A stretch of 64,000 bases of DNA from CAZXGD01 sp046350455 (GTDB lineage: Bacteria; Planctomycetota; Phycisphaerae; Phycisphaerales; SM1A02): positions 1-64,000 of the forward strand of contig JAXMAM010000004.1 of assembly GCA_046350455.1 (NCBI GenBank). Direction: 5' to 3'. The stretch's first letter is position 1; each line of letters starts with the position of its first letter. The notes beneath the pieces were generated by a model. The model was given only the letters and a program-made list of their open reading frames with translations. It ran no database searches and was not told the DNA's origin. Shown one piece after another: positions 1 through 7,801 of this stretch. A program made the position numbers and the translations under genes.

Positions 1-270
1 GCCGCACAGCACAAACGTCAGCAGCAAGTCGAACGACATCACACCCGTCACCACACCCGGCACGGGCTGGGGATCTGTGTTGGTCATGGACGCCTGGAAC
101 TTGGGTCCCCACCACAGCTGCCAGAGCGTGCCGCACGCGATCAACAGGCCCACCAGCACAGCCCAGATGCAGCCAACCAAGCCCCAGACTGTTGGCCAAG
201 AACTGGCCTCTTCGGGCGGGGCGTAGACCGTGGAAGGCGCGCTGCCAGAGCTAGGCTCGTTGTAGGACAT
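1..270 (-). CDS. membrane protein, partial (runs off window start)
   Basis: The frame opens with ATG at 268-270 on the minus strand and stays open for 90 codons to the edge of the window, so the C-terminus is missing. The N-terminus is short, polar and Ser/Pro-rich (starts MSYNEPSSGS). A hydrophobic segment at about residues 31-50 (core WAVLVGLLIACGTLW) follows, and a second one begins near residue 80. This looks like an integral membrane protein with at least two spanning segments. The start lies 10 nt after the stop of the gene at 281-2059, so the two are probably cotranscribed. No family is recognised. Confidence 0.5.
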   Translation of the reverse strand, partial: MSYNEPSSGSAPSTVYAPPEEASSWPTVWGLVGCIWAVLVGLLIACGTLWQLWWGPKFQASMTNTDPQPVPGVVTGVMSFDLLLTFVLCG

Positions 271-280
271 GGCCGACAGA

Positions 281-2059
281 TTACCTCGCGGACGGCGCCT
301 GTGGCACTTCCCACGGTGGGAGCGCTGGCGCCCCAGCAGGCAGCGCATAGAAGTTCAGGTGGTGCGGCCGCGGCGACCACGCAGGGTCCAGCACCTTCAT
401 GCTGAACCTGCGCACCGCGCGCATCTCCGCAGGGCTCAGCTGCACGCCGCCCACCGCCACCGGGTCTGCAAGTGCTGTGTCTCGCAGGTCCAGCTTCACT
501 GCAGCCAGGAGCCGCACAGACTCATCATCTGGGCCTTCCAGCGTCACCTGCAGCGGCTCTTCCAGCACGCTGCGTGTGCGGTTCTGGACATCTGGCAGCA
601 CCCGCTTGGCCAGCGACGCACCGGGGATGCCCAGCTCGATGGTGGCATCTGGCATGTCTGCGATGGTGGAGGCGTACTGCCCCACATCGTCCCAGTCCAC
701 GGACACCAGCTGCACGATGGTCACCGGGTGCTCCAGCGCCTCGCGATAGGCCTTCACCAGTGGCGCCATGCGGCGGGCGGTGGCAGGCCAGCCAGCCAGG
801 TAGCGGTCGGCCAGCGGTCTGCAGGGGGTCTGGCGGAACGCCTCATACAGCGCGCGGTCCTCTGCCTGGTCAAGCAGGATGCTGGCGCGGCGCACCACGC
901 GCACCGCAGCGTCGTTCAGCAAGGGGCGCAGGGTGGGGTCCTGGAGGAGCATGGCCACTTCTCGGTGGGCGCCAGACCAGTCGCCTGCACGGGCGTGCAG
1001 GAGCACGGAGTACGCCAGGCAATTGGTGAGCTTCTCTGGGAAGACCACGCGCATCTGCCCCAGGGCGCGGGCCAGCGTCTCATCTGGTGGCTGCAGCGCC
1101 CCCATGGCGCGGGTGGCGCCCACTGGGTCAGGCGCCTCCAGGCTGGTGCGCACACGCTGCACGCCAGCCTCCCACTGCTCCAGGGCCTCCTTGCGCTGGC
1201 GCAGCATCTCCCGCGTGCGCTGGTAGGCAGCCACGCCATCCGCGCTGGCCTGGAAGTCTGGATCAGACTCCAACCCCTGAAGCACCTGCGCCACCTCTGC
1301 TGCTGTCCCGGCAGCAGCGCCCGCACGTCTGGCATCCGAAGCGCGCTTGGCCAGCAGCGCGGTGCGCCGGGCAGCCGCCTCCTGTCGCAGCGCGTCCATG
1401 GCCATCTGCCGCTGCGGTGGCGTGCGGTCGGGAAAGGGCAGCACGCCTTGCGCCACCCGCAGGAGGCGCGCTGGATTGCTGCTGGCGTCTGCCAGCGCTG
1501 CTGCCGCCTCATCCAGCGCCTGGGCGTTGCGCTGGTCCTCTGCCACCAGCGCCTGCAGACGCTGGCGCGCCAGCGCCACCACAGGCTCCATCTCCTGGGC
1601 TGGCAGCACTGCCTGCTGGTCTGGTGGTCCGCGCTCCACGGCCGCCAGCGCCTCCTGCGCGGCCGCCACGGTGCTGGCCTGCTCCAGCGCAGCGCGCTGC
1701 TGCGCCAGCCAGACGCGGTTTGACTGCCTGCCTTCGCTCAGCTTTCCAGCGTGGTCCAGCGCCGCCGCCAGCGCCTCCTGCGTCTGCGTGCGCGCGCCCC
1801 CGCCCACTGTGCGCACCCACACGTGCTGCCACCACGGCTCCTGGTCGAACGCCTGCGTGGCTTCCAGCATGGAGCGCACCACCTGCAGCTCCTGGCCGGC
1901 CGGCAGCGCGCTGGGCTGCACGCTGGCGCGAATGGTGCGCAGGCGGACCACATCCTGCACGCCGGTCCACGCCACAAAAATCGCCGCGCCTGCACAGGCA
2001 AGCGCGGCGAACACAGCGGCGGGGGTGATGCGCGGACGGCGCATGCGCGCGGGCGGCAC
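281..2059 (-). CDS. hypothetical membrane-anchored protein (592 aa)
   Basis: The GTG start at 2057-2059 directly follows the TGA of the dioxygenase gene (2060-2062), which suggests translational coupling. An ATG five codons later is an alternative start. A basic N-terminus leads into one hydrophobic segment at about residues 13-32 (TPAAVFAALACAGAAIFVAW). The remaining ~560 residues are Ala/Gln/Arg-rich, mostly predicted helical with coiled-coil character, and would lie outside the cytoplasmic membrane. The C-terminus is Pro-rich. It sits between the dioxygenase gene and the partial membrane protein in one operon. I do not recognise a family. The uninterrupted frame with normal codon bias supports a real gene. 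Confidence 0.7.
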   Translation of the reverse strand: MPPARMRRPRITPAAVFAALACAGAAIFVAWTGVQDVVRLRTIRASVQPSALPAGQELQVVRSMLEATQAFDQEPWWQHVWVRTVGGGARTQTQEALAAALDHAGKLSEGRQSNRVWLAQQRAALEQASTVAAAQEALAAVERGPPDQQAVLPAQEMEPVVALARQRLQALVAEDQRNAQALDEAAAALADASSNPARLLRVAQGVLPFPDRTPPQRQMAMDALRQEAAARRTALLAKRASDARRAGAAAGTAAEVAQVLQGLESDPDFQASADGVAAYQRTREMLRQRKEALEQWEAGVQRVRTSLEAPDPVGATRAMGALQPPDETLARALGQMRVVFPEKLTNCLAYSVLLHARAGDWSGAHREVAMLLQDPTLRPLLNDAAVRVVRRASILLDQAEDRALYEAFRQTPCRPLADRYLAGWPATARRMAPLVKAYREALEHPVTIVQLVSVDWDDVGQYASTIADMPDATIELGIPGASLAKRVLPDVQNRTRSVLEEPLQVTLEGPDDESVRLLAAVKLDLRDTALADPVAVGGVQLSPAEMRAVRRFSMKVLDPAWSPRPHHLNFYALPAGAPALPPWEVPQAPSAR

Positions 2060-3262
2060 TCAAAGGTTGCCGCGGCGCTCCTGCTCGTGCTCCAAGCTCT
2101 CGAACAGGGCCTTGAAGTTGCCCTTGCCAAAGCTCTGGCTGCCGCGGCGGCAGATGATCTCAAAGAACAGGGTGGGGCGGTCCTGCAGCGGCTTGCTGAA
2201 GAGCTGCAGCAGATAGCCCTCGTCGTCAGCGTCCACCAGGATGCCCAGGTCGCGCACGCGCTGGTGGTCTTCCTTCACAGGTTCATGGCCGTGCTGGCGC
2301 AGCATGGCGTCCACGCGCTTCCACACTTCGGCGTAGTACGCATCTGGGATCGCAAGGAAATCCACGCCGCGGCGGCGCAGCTCGGCCACGCTGGACAGCT
2401 CGTCGTCGGTGCGCAGCGCCAGGTGCTGCACGCCAGGGGTCATGTCGTGCCACTCCAGGTACTCCAGGATCTGGCTCTTCTTCTTGCCCTCGGCTGGCTC
2501 GTTGATGGGCATCTTGATCAGGTGATTGCCGCTGGACATCACCTTGCTCATCAGGGCCGAATATTCGGTGCTGATGTCCTTGTCGTCAAAGTGCTTGAAC
2601 ATGGAGAAGCCAAGCACGCTCTCGTACCACTTCACCCAGTGGTTCATCTTGCCTTCCTGCACGTTGCCCACCGCGTGGTCCACGAACTTCAGTCCACAGG
2701 GATTGCGCTTGTTGTGCTCGTTGAGCGCAAAGCCGCCGATCTTGCGGAAGCCCGGCATGAAGAGCCCGCCTTGCTTCACCTCCGGCAGGCCGTACTTGCC
2801 GCGGCGGCTGACAAAGCTGTGCACCACGCGGCCGAACACCTTGATGCCCGCAGACACAACCGTGCCATTGCCATCCGAGACTTCGCGGGGCTCGTAGGCG
2901 CTCTCGCCGCCGTTCTTCAGCGCCTGCTTGTAGGCCTTCTCTGCGTCATGCACCGTGAAGGCGATGTCCTTGATGCCGTCGCCGTACCGGCGGACTTCCT
3001 CTGCAGCCGGGTGGTCCTTGGAGAGCGCGGTTTCCAGCAGGAAGCGGATGTTGCCCTGGGTGAGCAGGTAGGCCGCTGTCTGCCGATTTCCGGTGGTGAG
3101 ATCCGAGATCTCCTCCACCTGGAAGCCAAAGGCCGTGGCGTAGAAGAAGGCAGCCTGCTTGGCGTTGCCTACCCAGTAGCGGACATGGTCCACGTCAATC
3201 AGGTCCAGCGGGTCGGCAGCCGTGGGCACACGGGTGGAGGGCGCGGTCGAAGCAGTGGTCAT
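2060..3262 (-). CDS. hppD: 4-hydroxyphenylpyruvate dioxygenase
   Basis: Fe(II)-dependent enzyme converting 4-hydroxyphenylpyruvate to homogentisate in tyrosine degradation. The 400-residue protein has the two vicinal-oxygen-chelate halves of the family. The second half carries the likely iron ligands: His in FVDHAVGNV, His in GVQHLALRTDD and Glu in LFFEIICRRG near the C-terminus. The open frame extends 65 codons further upstream. The start MTTASTAPS at 3260-3262 is preferred because a TATGAT -10 hexamer ends 6 nt before it, implying a leaderless transcript, and the domain begins shortly after (DLIDVDHVRYWVG). Length matches the family. It is the first gene of a probable three-gene minus-strand operon. 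Confidence 0.93.
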   Translation of the reverse strand: MTTASTAPSTRVPTAADPLDLIDVDHVRYWVGNAKQAAFFYATAFGFQVEEISDLTTGNRQTAAYLLTQGNIRFLLETALSKDHPAAEEVRRYGDGIKDIAFTVHDAEKAYKQALKNGGESAYEPREVSDGNGTVVSAGIKVFGRVVHSFVSRRGKYGLPEVKQGGLFMPGFRKIGGFALNEHNKRNPCGLKFVDHAVGNVQEGKMNHWVKWYESVLGFSMFKHFDDKDISTEYSALMSKVMSSGNHLIKMPINEPAEGKKKSQILEYLEWHDMTPGVQHLALRTDDELSSVAELRRRGVDFLAIPDAYYAEVWKRVDAMLRQHGHEPVKEDHQRVRDLGILVDADDEGYLLQLFSKPLQDRPTLFFEIICRRGSQSFGKGNFKALFESLEHEQERRGNL

Positions 3263-3268
3263 GCCCCC

Positions 3269-3274
3269 ATCATA
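3269..3274 (-). promoter_or_regulatory. -10 element of hppD, leaderless
   Basis: TATGAT on the minus strand, separated from the hppD ATG by exactly 6 nt. That spacing puts the transcription start at or next to the start codon. No convincing -35 hexamer is seen. Confidence 0.55.
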
Positions 3275-3313
3275 GGCGGCGCTGCACCTGCTGCCGCTTC
3301 TCGGACACCGTGG

Positions 3314-3319
3314 TAGACT
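3314..3319 (+). promoter_or_regulatory. -10 element of the 50-aa membrane protein gene
   Basis: TAGACT lies 7 nt before the GTG at 3327, in the same arrangement as the other apparently leaderless genes in this window. Confidence 0.45.
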
Positions 3320-3326
3320 TTCCCGC

Positions 3327-3479
3327 GTGAACGGCAAGAAGCTCCTGTTGATCGTCCTGGTCCTGCTGGCAGTGGTCGCACTGTTCGTGACGCTGGTGTT
3401 CCTCATGCCCATGAACCAGCAAGACTCCGGCCCCAAGGCGCTGGAGCCAGACCCCATGCATCAGCCGTCCACCAACTAG
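3327..3479 (+). CDS. small single-span membrane protein (50 aa)
   Basis: Short gene starting with GTG at 3327 and ending with TAG at 3477-3479. It encodes VNGKK, then a strongly hydrophobic stretch of about 20 residues (LLLIVLVLLAVVALFVTLVF), then a polar tail ending HQPSTN. This predicts a one-pass membrane protein with a short basic N-terminus. A TAGACT element 7 nt upstream supports the start and suggests a leaderless message. It is transcribed divergently from hppD and convergently with apt, whose stop lies 21 nt downstream across an inverted repeat. No family is recognised. Confidence 0.5.
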   Translation: MNGKKLLLIVLVLLAVVALFVTLVFLMPMNQQDSGPKALEPDPMHQPSTN

Positions 3480-3496
3480 CTGCGCGGCGCGCAGCT
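3478..3496. terminator. hairpin between convergent genes
   Basis: Perfect 8-bp inverted repeat, AGCTGCGC and GCGCAGCT, around a 3-nt loop. It sits between the stops of the 50-aa gene (plus) and apt (minus). There is no T-run on either strand, so a terminator role is inferred from position only. Confidence 0.35.
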
Positions 3497-3500
3497 GGCT

Positions 3501-4028
3501 TCATGAATATTGAATGACGCTCTCCACCTGGCGCGGCGCCAGCAGCGCTCTGCCGCCCAGATTGGTCAGCTCGATGAGAACGCTGCAGGCCGCCACCTGG
3601 CCGCCAGCGCGCTCCACCAGCTCGCAGCACGCCTTCATGGTGCCGCCTGTGGCCAGGAGGTCGTCCACGATGAGCACCTTGCTGCCGGCGGGGAACGCGT
3701 CGTGGTGCATCTCCAGCGCATCTTCCCCGTACTCCAGCGCGTAGCTGGCCTTCAGCGTCCGGCGCGGCAGCTTGCCGGGCTTGCGCACAGGAATGAACCC
3801 GCAGCTGAGCGACTGCGCCACCGCAATGCCAAAGATGAACCCGCGGCTCTCTGCGCCCACCACCACGTCGAACTTGGCGCCGCGGAAGCGGTTGGCCATG
3901 AGCTCCACGCTGATGGCCAGCGCAGACGGGCTTCGCAGCAGCGGTGTGATGTCCCGGAACAGGATTCCCTGCTTGGGGAAGTCGGGGACGTCCTTGATGA
4001 GCGCGCGCAGCTGTTCGACCGGATTCAT
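3501..4028 (-). CDS. apt: adenine phosphoribosyltransferase
   Basis: Purine-salvage enzyme making AMP from adenine and PRPP in the cytoplasm. The 175 residues match the usual length. The N-terminal FPKQGILFRDITPLL segment is the family hallmark for adenine recognition, and VLIVDDLLATGGTM is the PRPP-binding loop. The ATG start at 4026-4028 is the natural family N-terminus (MNPVEQLRALIKDVPDFP). It is divergent from the GroES-like gene, with only 26 nt between the two starts, so the promoters must overlap. Confidence 0.95.
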   Translation of the reverse strand: MNPVEQLRALIKDVPDFPKQGILFRDITPLLRSPSALAISVELMANRFRGAKFDVVVGAESRGFIFGIAVAQSLSCGFIPVRKPGKLPRRTLKASYALEYGEDALEMHHDAFPAGSKVLIVDDLLATGGTMKACCELVERAGGQVAACSVLIELTNLGGRALLAPRQVESVIQYS

Positions 4029-4038
4029 CGAGCGGACG

Positions 4039-4048
4039 AGGATATCAT
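4039..4048. promoter_or_regulatory. overlapping divergent -10 elements, apt / groES-like
   Basis: On the plus strand TATCAT (4043-4048) ends 6 nt before the GroES-like ATG. On the minus strand TATCCT (complement of 4039-4044) ends 10 nt before the apt ATG. The two hexamers share two base pairs, so RNA polymerase could probably open only one direction at a time. Confidence 0.45.
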
Positions 4049-4054
4049 TGGCGC

Positions 4055-4396
4055 ATGCCGAGGACTTCCATGACGCGCCGCCTTGAAATCGTCGAGCCCA
4101 TCGGCAAGCGTGTCCTCATCCGCAAGGACGAGGACAAGAAGGTCACCAAGGTGGGCATCCACCTGCCGGACAAGATCGAGATTCCCACCATCACCGGGCG
4201 GGTGGTGGAGATCTCCGCCGAAGTGGCCAAGGACGACAACTACCCCATCCAGAAGTACGACCGGGTGCTGTTCAACCCCAAGCACGGCATTCCGGTGGAC
4301 TTTGAGGGCGACAACCGGCTGTATGTCATCCCGGTGGAGGACGTGGTGGCGGTCTTCCGCGCCACGCCCACAGAAGAGGATCGGCAGCAGCCGTAA
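4055..4396 (+). CDS. groS: GroES-like co-chaperonin (Cpn10 family)
   Basis: 113-residue Cpn10-family protein. The fold markers are present: RVLIRKDE near the N-terminus, a loop region (VGIHLPDKIEIPTITGRVVE), KYDRVLFNP and the C-terminal strand DVVAVFRATP. GroES normally caps the GroEL barrel. No groEL follows: the next gene, 5 nt downstream, is aroA. The sequence is divergent from textbook GroES, so it may be a paralogue. The first ATG is chosen because a TATCAT -10 lies 6 nt before it. An in-frame ATG at 4070 is a possible alternative. Confidence 0.8.
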   Translation: MPRTSMTRRLEIVEPIGKRVLIRKDEDKKVTKVGIHLPDKIEIPTITGRVVEISAEVAKDDNYPIQKYDRVLFNPKHGIPVDFEGDNRLYVIPVEDVVAVFRATPTEEDRQQP

Positions 4397-4401
4397 GCCC
4401 T

Positions 4402-5821
4402 GTGCACGCTGCCGCACCTGGCGCAGAGGATCTGCCTGACCCGTACCTGGTGCAGCCAGCCCGGGCGCCGCTGGTGGGTGCTGTGCGCGCGCCCGGTTCC
4501 AAGAGCCTGACCAACCGGCACCTGCTGCTGGCCGCGCTGGCAGCAGGGCGCTCTGCGCTCAGCGGTGCGCTGCACGCGCAGGACACGTGGAAGCTGGCCA
4601 CCGCGCTTGGCGCCCTGGGGGCCAGTGTGGACGGCATGGACGAGGGGCGGATCGCAGAGGGGCTGGTGCGGGTGAACGGTGCAGGTGGACGCCTGACTGG
4701 CGGCGTGGTGGTGCACTGTGGCGATGGCGGCACGCCCGCGCGGTTCCTCCTGGCCGCGGCGCTCCTGGCCAGCGGGCCTGTGACAGTGGACGGCAGCGCG
4801 CGGCTGCGCGAACGCCCCATGGGCGATGCTGGCCCGCTCCTGGCTGCGCTGGGTGCGCGTTGCGAATGGCTGGGTCAGCCCGGATGCCTCCCAGCGCGGG
4901 TGCATCCGCCAGCGCATGGCACCGCCACCCGGCCTGTGGTGCACGTGGGCGCGACCGCCAGCAGCCAGTTTGTGAGCGGAATGCTCCTGGTGGCGCCGTG
5001 GCTTCCCAAGGGCCTGGAGGTGCGGTTCACGCAGCCGCCAACCAGCGCGTCGTACCTGGAGCTCACCGTGCACGCGCTGCGCGAGTGGGGCGCGCAGGTG
5101 GTGGTGGAGCGCGCGCCGGCGGGAGCGGAGCGCGCGCAGGCCGGCGCGGAACACGCGGAGGCAGGCGCGCTGCAGTCCATCGCAGTGGAACACGGCCCAC
5201 TTTCCGCGCGCACCGTGGTGGTTGAGGCAGACGCCAGCAGCGCGGTGTACTGGGCTGCTGCAGCAGCGCTGGTGCAGGAAGCGAACTGGCCTGTCCGGCC
5301 TTCCACTGGACACCGCGCAGCCGGACATCCAGGCGGTGCGTGCGCTGGGCGCGCTGGGCGCGCGCGTGAGCGGGACTGCGGCAGGCGTGGTGGTGGCGTG
5401 GGGCGGCGTGGCTGGGGGCGCAGCGCTGCGCGCAGGCCAGGTGGACGCCACGCTCTTCCCAGACGGCGCGCTGGCGGTGATCGCAGCGAGCGCTGCAGCG
5501 GATGGGCCCGTGCGGTTCACTGGGCTGGGCACGCTGCGCGTGAAGGAGTCGGACCGGATCCAGGCCATGTGCGACAACCTTGCCCGCGCGGGGGCCGCCA
5601 CCACCAGCGGGCCCGACTGGCTGGAGGTGCGCCCTGCAGCCGCTGGCGCGCCGCCAGCGCCGGTGATTCCAACCTTTGCAGACCACCGCGTGGCCATGAG
5701 CTTTGCTGTGCTGGCGCTGCGATGCGGCCCGCTCGCCATCCAGGATCCACGCTGCACTGCCAAGAGCTATCCCAGCTTCTGGGCGCATCTGCGGGCGCTC
5801 CGCGTGGCGTGCCGCGCCTAG
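4402..5821 (+). CDS. aroA: 3-phosphoshikimate 1-carboxyvinyltransferase, one frameshift
   Basis: EPSP synthase of the shikimate pathway, joining shikimate-3-phosphate and phosphoenolpyruvate. Frame 1 from the GTG at 4402 carries the N-terminal half: APGSKSLTNRHLLLAA (substrate-binding Lys, Ser, Arg), CGDGGTPARF and the LRERPMGDAGPL motif. After about 5280 similarity jumps to frame 2, which carries GLPLDTAQPDIQAV, TLRVKESDR and TFADHRVAMSFAVLA and ends with TAG at 5819-5821. The shift (net +1) lies within about 5275-5300. Removing one base joins the halves into a roughly 470-residue enzyme. An Ala/Gly/Glu-rich insert near residues 235-260 is unusual. Sequencing error is likelier than loss, because everything either side is conserved. 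Confidence 0.85.
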
Positions 5822-5837
5822 GCGGCTTGGATTCGCA

Positions 5838-5843
5838 TAGGCT
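5838..5843 (+). promoter_or_regulatory. -10 element of the ABC exporter gene, leaderless
   Basis: TAGGCT ending 6 nt before the ATG at 5850. Confidence 0.45.
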
Positions 5844-5849
5844 TACGGA

Positions 5850-7646
5850 ATGGCCGCATTTTGGCACATGGCTCGCAGGCTGCTGGAGTGGAAGGGCCAG
5901 CTCACGCTGGCCATGGCCGCCGCCATGCTCTCTGCGGGTGGGTTTGGCGCTGGCCTGCTGGCGCTTGGCCCTGTGCTGAAGTTCCTGCTCAACAGCAATC
6001 AGTCGCTGGCAGACTGGGTGCACCAGAACGCCGCCTTTGTGCCCGAGGGGCTGGTGAGCCGCCTGCCAGCAGGCACGTTCGACGGCGTGGTCTTCATCTT
6101 CGTGGTGCTGCTGGCACTGACGGTCATCGGCGGCACCGCAAACTTTGTGCACCAGTACCTGGCCTACACGCTGTGCGTGCGCGTGGTGGCCAGCGTGCGG
6201 CACGACACATTCAAGAACGCAGTCAACCTGCCGCTGGGTCAGGTGCAGGCGCGCGGCGCGGCGGAGTACATCAGCCGCATCTCCCGCGATGCCGCCGAAC
6301 TGCAGCGCGGCCTCATGGCGCTGACTGGCAAGACTGTGGCGCAGGTCACCAAGGGCCTGGCAGCGCTGGGCGCGGCCATCTGGGTGGACTGGCGCATCAC
6401 AGTGGTGGCGCTGGTGGCGGCGCCGGCCATCGGCATCCCGCTGCGCAAGCTGGGCAAGCGCATCCGGCGCGGCGTGCGCGGGTCGCTGCGCGCGCAGGAG
6501 GACCTGCTGCGCGTGAGCAACGAGAGCCTGCAGGGGCTGCGCGCAGTCAAGACCTCCACGGCGGAAGCGGCCTCCATCCGGCGGTTCGACCAGGCCAATC
6601 AGACCGTGGTGCAGCAGGAGATGCGCGTGCGCATGGCGCAGGCGCTGTCCTCGCCGCTCATCGAGGTGATCTCGATCGTGGCGGTCTCGGTGCTGGCGCT
6701 GATCGCAGCGCGGCAGATCATTGATGGCAAGCTGCCGCTGGAGACGTTCCTGCTGGCGCTGGGTTCGCTGGCAGCCGCGGGTGGCAGCTTCAAGCCCGTC
6801 ACCAGCCTGGTGAACGACATCCAGGCTGCGTCCGCCCCAGCAGAGCGCCTGATGGAGGTGCTGCGCTCCGAGCGCGAGGACGCTGGCGAACGCCTCAAGC
6901 CAGCGCTTCCGCGCCATGCCAGGAGCATCGAGTTCCAGTCGGTGAGCTTTGCCTATGCAGGCGCTGGCGCGATGGCCGTGGAGGGCATCACCCTGCGCAT
7001 CGAGCATGGCGAGCGCGTGGCGGTGGTGGGTCCCAACGGGTGCGGAAAGACCACGCTGCTCAGCCTGCTGGCGCGGCTGTACACGCCTGCAGCGGGGCGC
7101 ATCCTGGTGGACGGCAAGGACGTGGCCGCGTGCTCGCTGAGCAGCCTGCGCGACCAGCTGGGCGTGGTCACCCAGGATGCGGTGCTGGTGCGCGGCACGG
7201 TGGAGGACAACATCCGGTTCGGGCACGAGGCGTCGTCGCGGCAGGAGGTGCTGGACGCAGCCCAGCGCGCGCATGCCATGGCGTTCATCGAGCAGATGCC
7301 GCAGGGGCTGGAGAGCCCGGTGCACGAGGGCGGCACCAGCCTGTCTGGCGGCCAGCGTCAGCGTCTGGCCATCGCGCGGGCCATCCTGCGCAACCCGGCC
7401 ATCCTGATCCTGGACGAAGCCACCAGCCAGGTGGATGCCGAGAGCGAGGAGCAGATCAACGCCGCCATCCGCGAGTTCAGCGCAGGGCGCACGGTGCTGA
7501 TCATCGCGCACCGGCTGTCCACGATGCTGGGTGCAGACCGCATCGTGGTGATGGATGCGGGGCGCATCGTGGCGGTGGGCCGGCACGACGACCTGCTCAA
7601 CCAGAGCTCGGTCTACCAGCGCCTGGTCCGCACCCAGCTCGCGTGA
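5850..7646 (+). CDS. ABC exporter, fused permease and ATPase (MsbA/lipid-export type)
   Basis: 598-residue half-transporter working as a homodimer in the inner membrane. Residues 1 to about 330 form the six-helix permease domain, with hydrophobic stretches near 15-40, 75-95 and 165-195. The ATPase domain follows, with Walker A GPNGCGKTTLL, Q-loop TQDAVLV, signature LSGGQRQRLAIARA, Walker B AILILDEATSQVD and the H-loop histidine in IIAHRLS. Domain order and length match MsbA-type exporters of lipids or hydrophobic compounds. The substrate cannot be told from sequence. It appears to be transcribed alone from its own leaderless promoter. Confidence 0.9.
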   Translation: MAAFWHMARRLLEWKGQLTLAMAAAMLSAGGFGAGLLALGPVLKFLLNSNQSLADWVHQNAAFVPEGLVSRLPAGTFDGVVFIFVVLLALTVIGGTANFVHQYLAYTLCVRVVASVRHDTFKNAVNLPLGQVQARGAAEYISRISRDAAELQRGLMALTGKTVAQVTKGLAALGAAIWVDWRITVVALVAAPAIGIPLRKLGKRIRRGVRGSLRAQEDLLRVSNESLQGLRAVKTSTAEAASIRRFDQANQTVVQQEMRVRMAQALSSPLIEVISIVAVSVLALIAARQIIDGKLPLETFLLALGSLAAAGGSFKPVTSLVNDIQAASAPAERLMEVLRSEREDAGERLKPALPRHARSIEFQSVSFAYAGAGAMAVEGITLRIEHGERVAVVGPNGCGKTTLLSLLARLYTPAAGRILVDGKDVAACSLSSLRDQLGVVTQDAVLVRGTVEDNIRFGHEASSRQEVLDAAQRAHAMAFIEQMPQGLESPVHEGGTSLSGGQRQRLAIARAILRNPAILILDEATSQVDAESEEQINAAIREFSAGRTVLIIAHRLSTMLGADRIVVMDAGRIVAVGRHDDLLNQSSVYQRLVRTQLA

Positions 7647-7650
7647 AAGT

Positions 7651-7797
7651 GGTGCCTGGCACGGGTGTCCCTCATTTCGGGAGCGGGTCGGGAGCGAGTC
7701 GGATGCAGATCGGAAGCGGGTCGGAAGCGGATCGGATGAGATCAGAAGCGGGTGCCGGCCACGGGAACAAAAACCCGGGACACCCGTGCCTGGCACC
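7651..7797. repeat. inverted repeat enclosing 11-bp tandem repeats
   Basis: Arms at 7651-7671 and 7777-7797 are 21-bp inverted repeats differing only at the central base of the inner GTGCC-N-GGCAC palindrome. Inside the loop, 7679-7754 holds seven degenerate units of about 11 bp with consensus GGAAGCGGGTC (starts at 7679, 7690, 7701, 7712, 7723, 7734, 7744; one unit is 10 bp). The element lies between the exporter stop and the convergent coiled-coil gene. The palindromic arms resemble REP-type elements. No transposase is nearby. Confidence 0.7.
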
Positions 7798-7801
7798 GAT
7801 T

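Noticed and set aside
7679..7754. Possible CRISPR array
   Set aside because: Units are 11 bp, contiguous, degenerate and without spacers; no cas genes are present.
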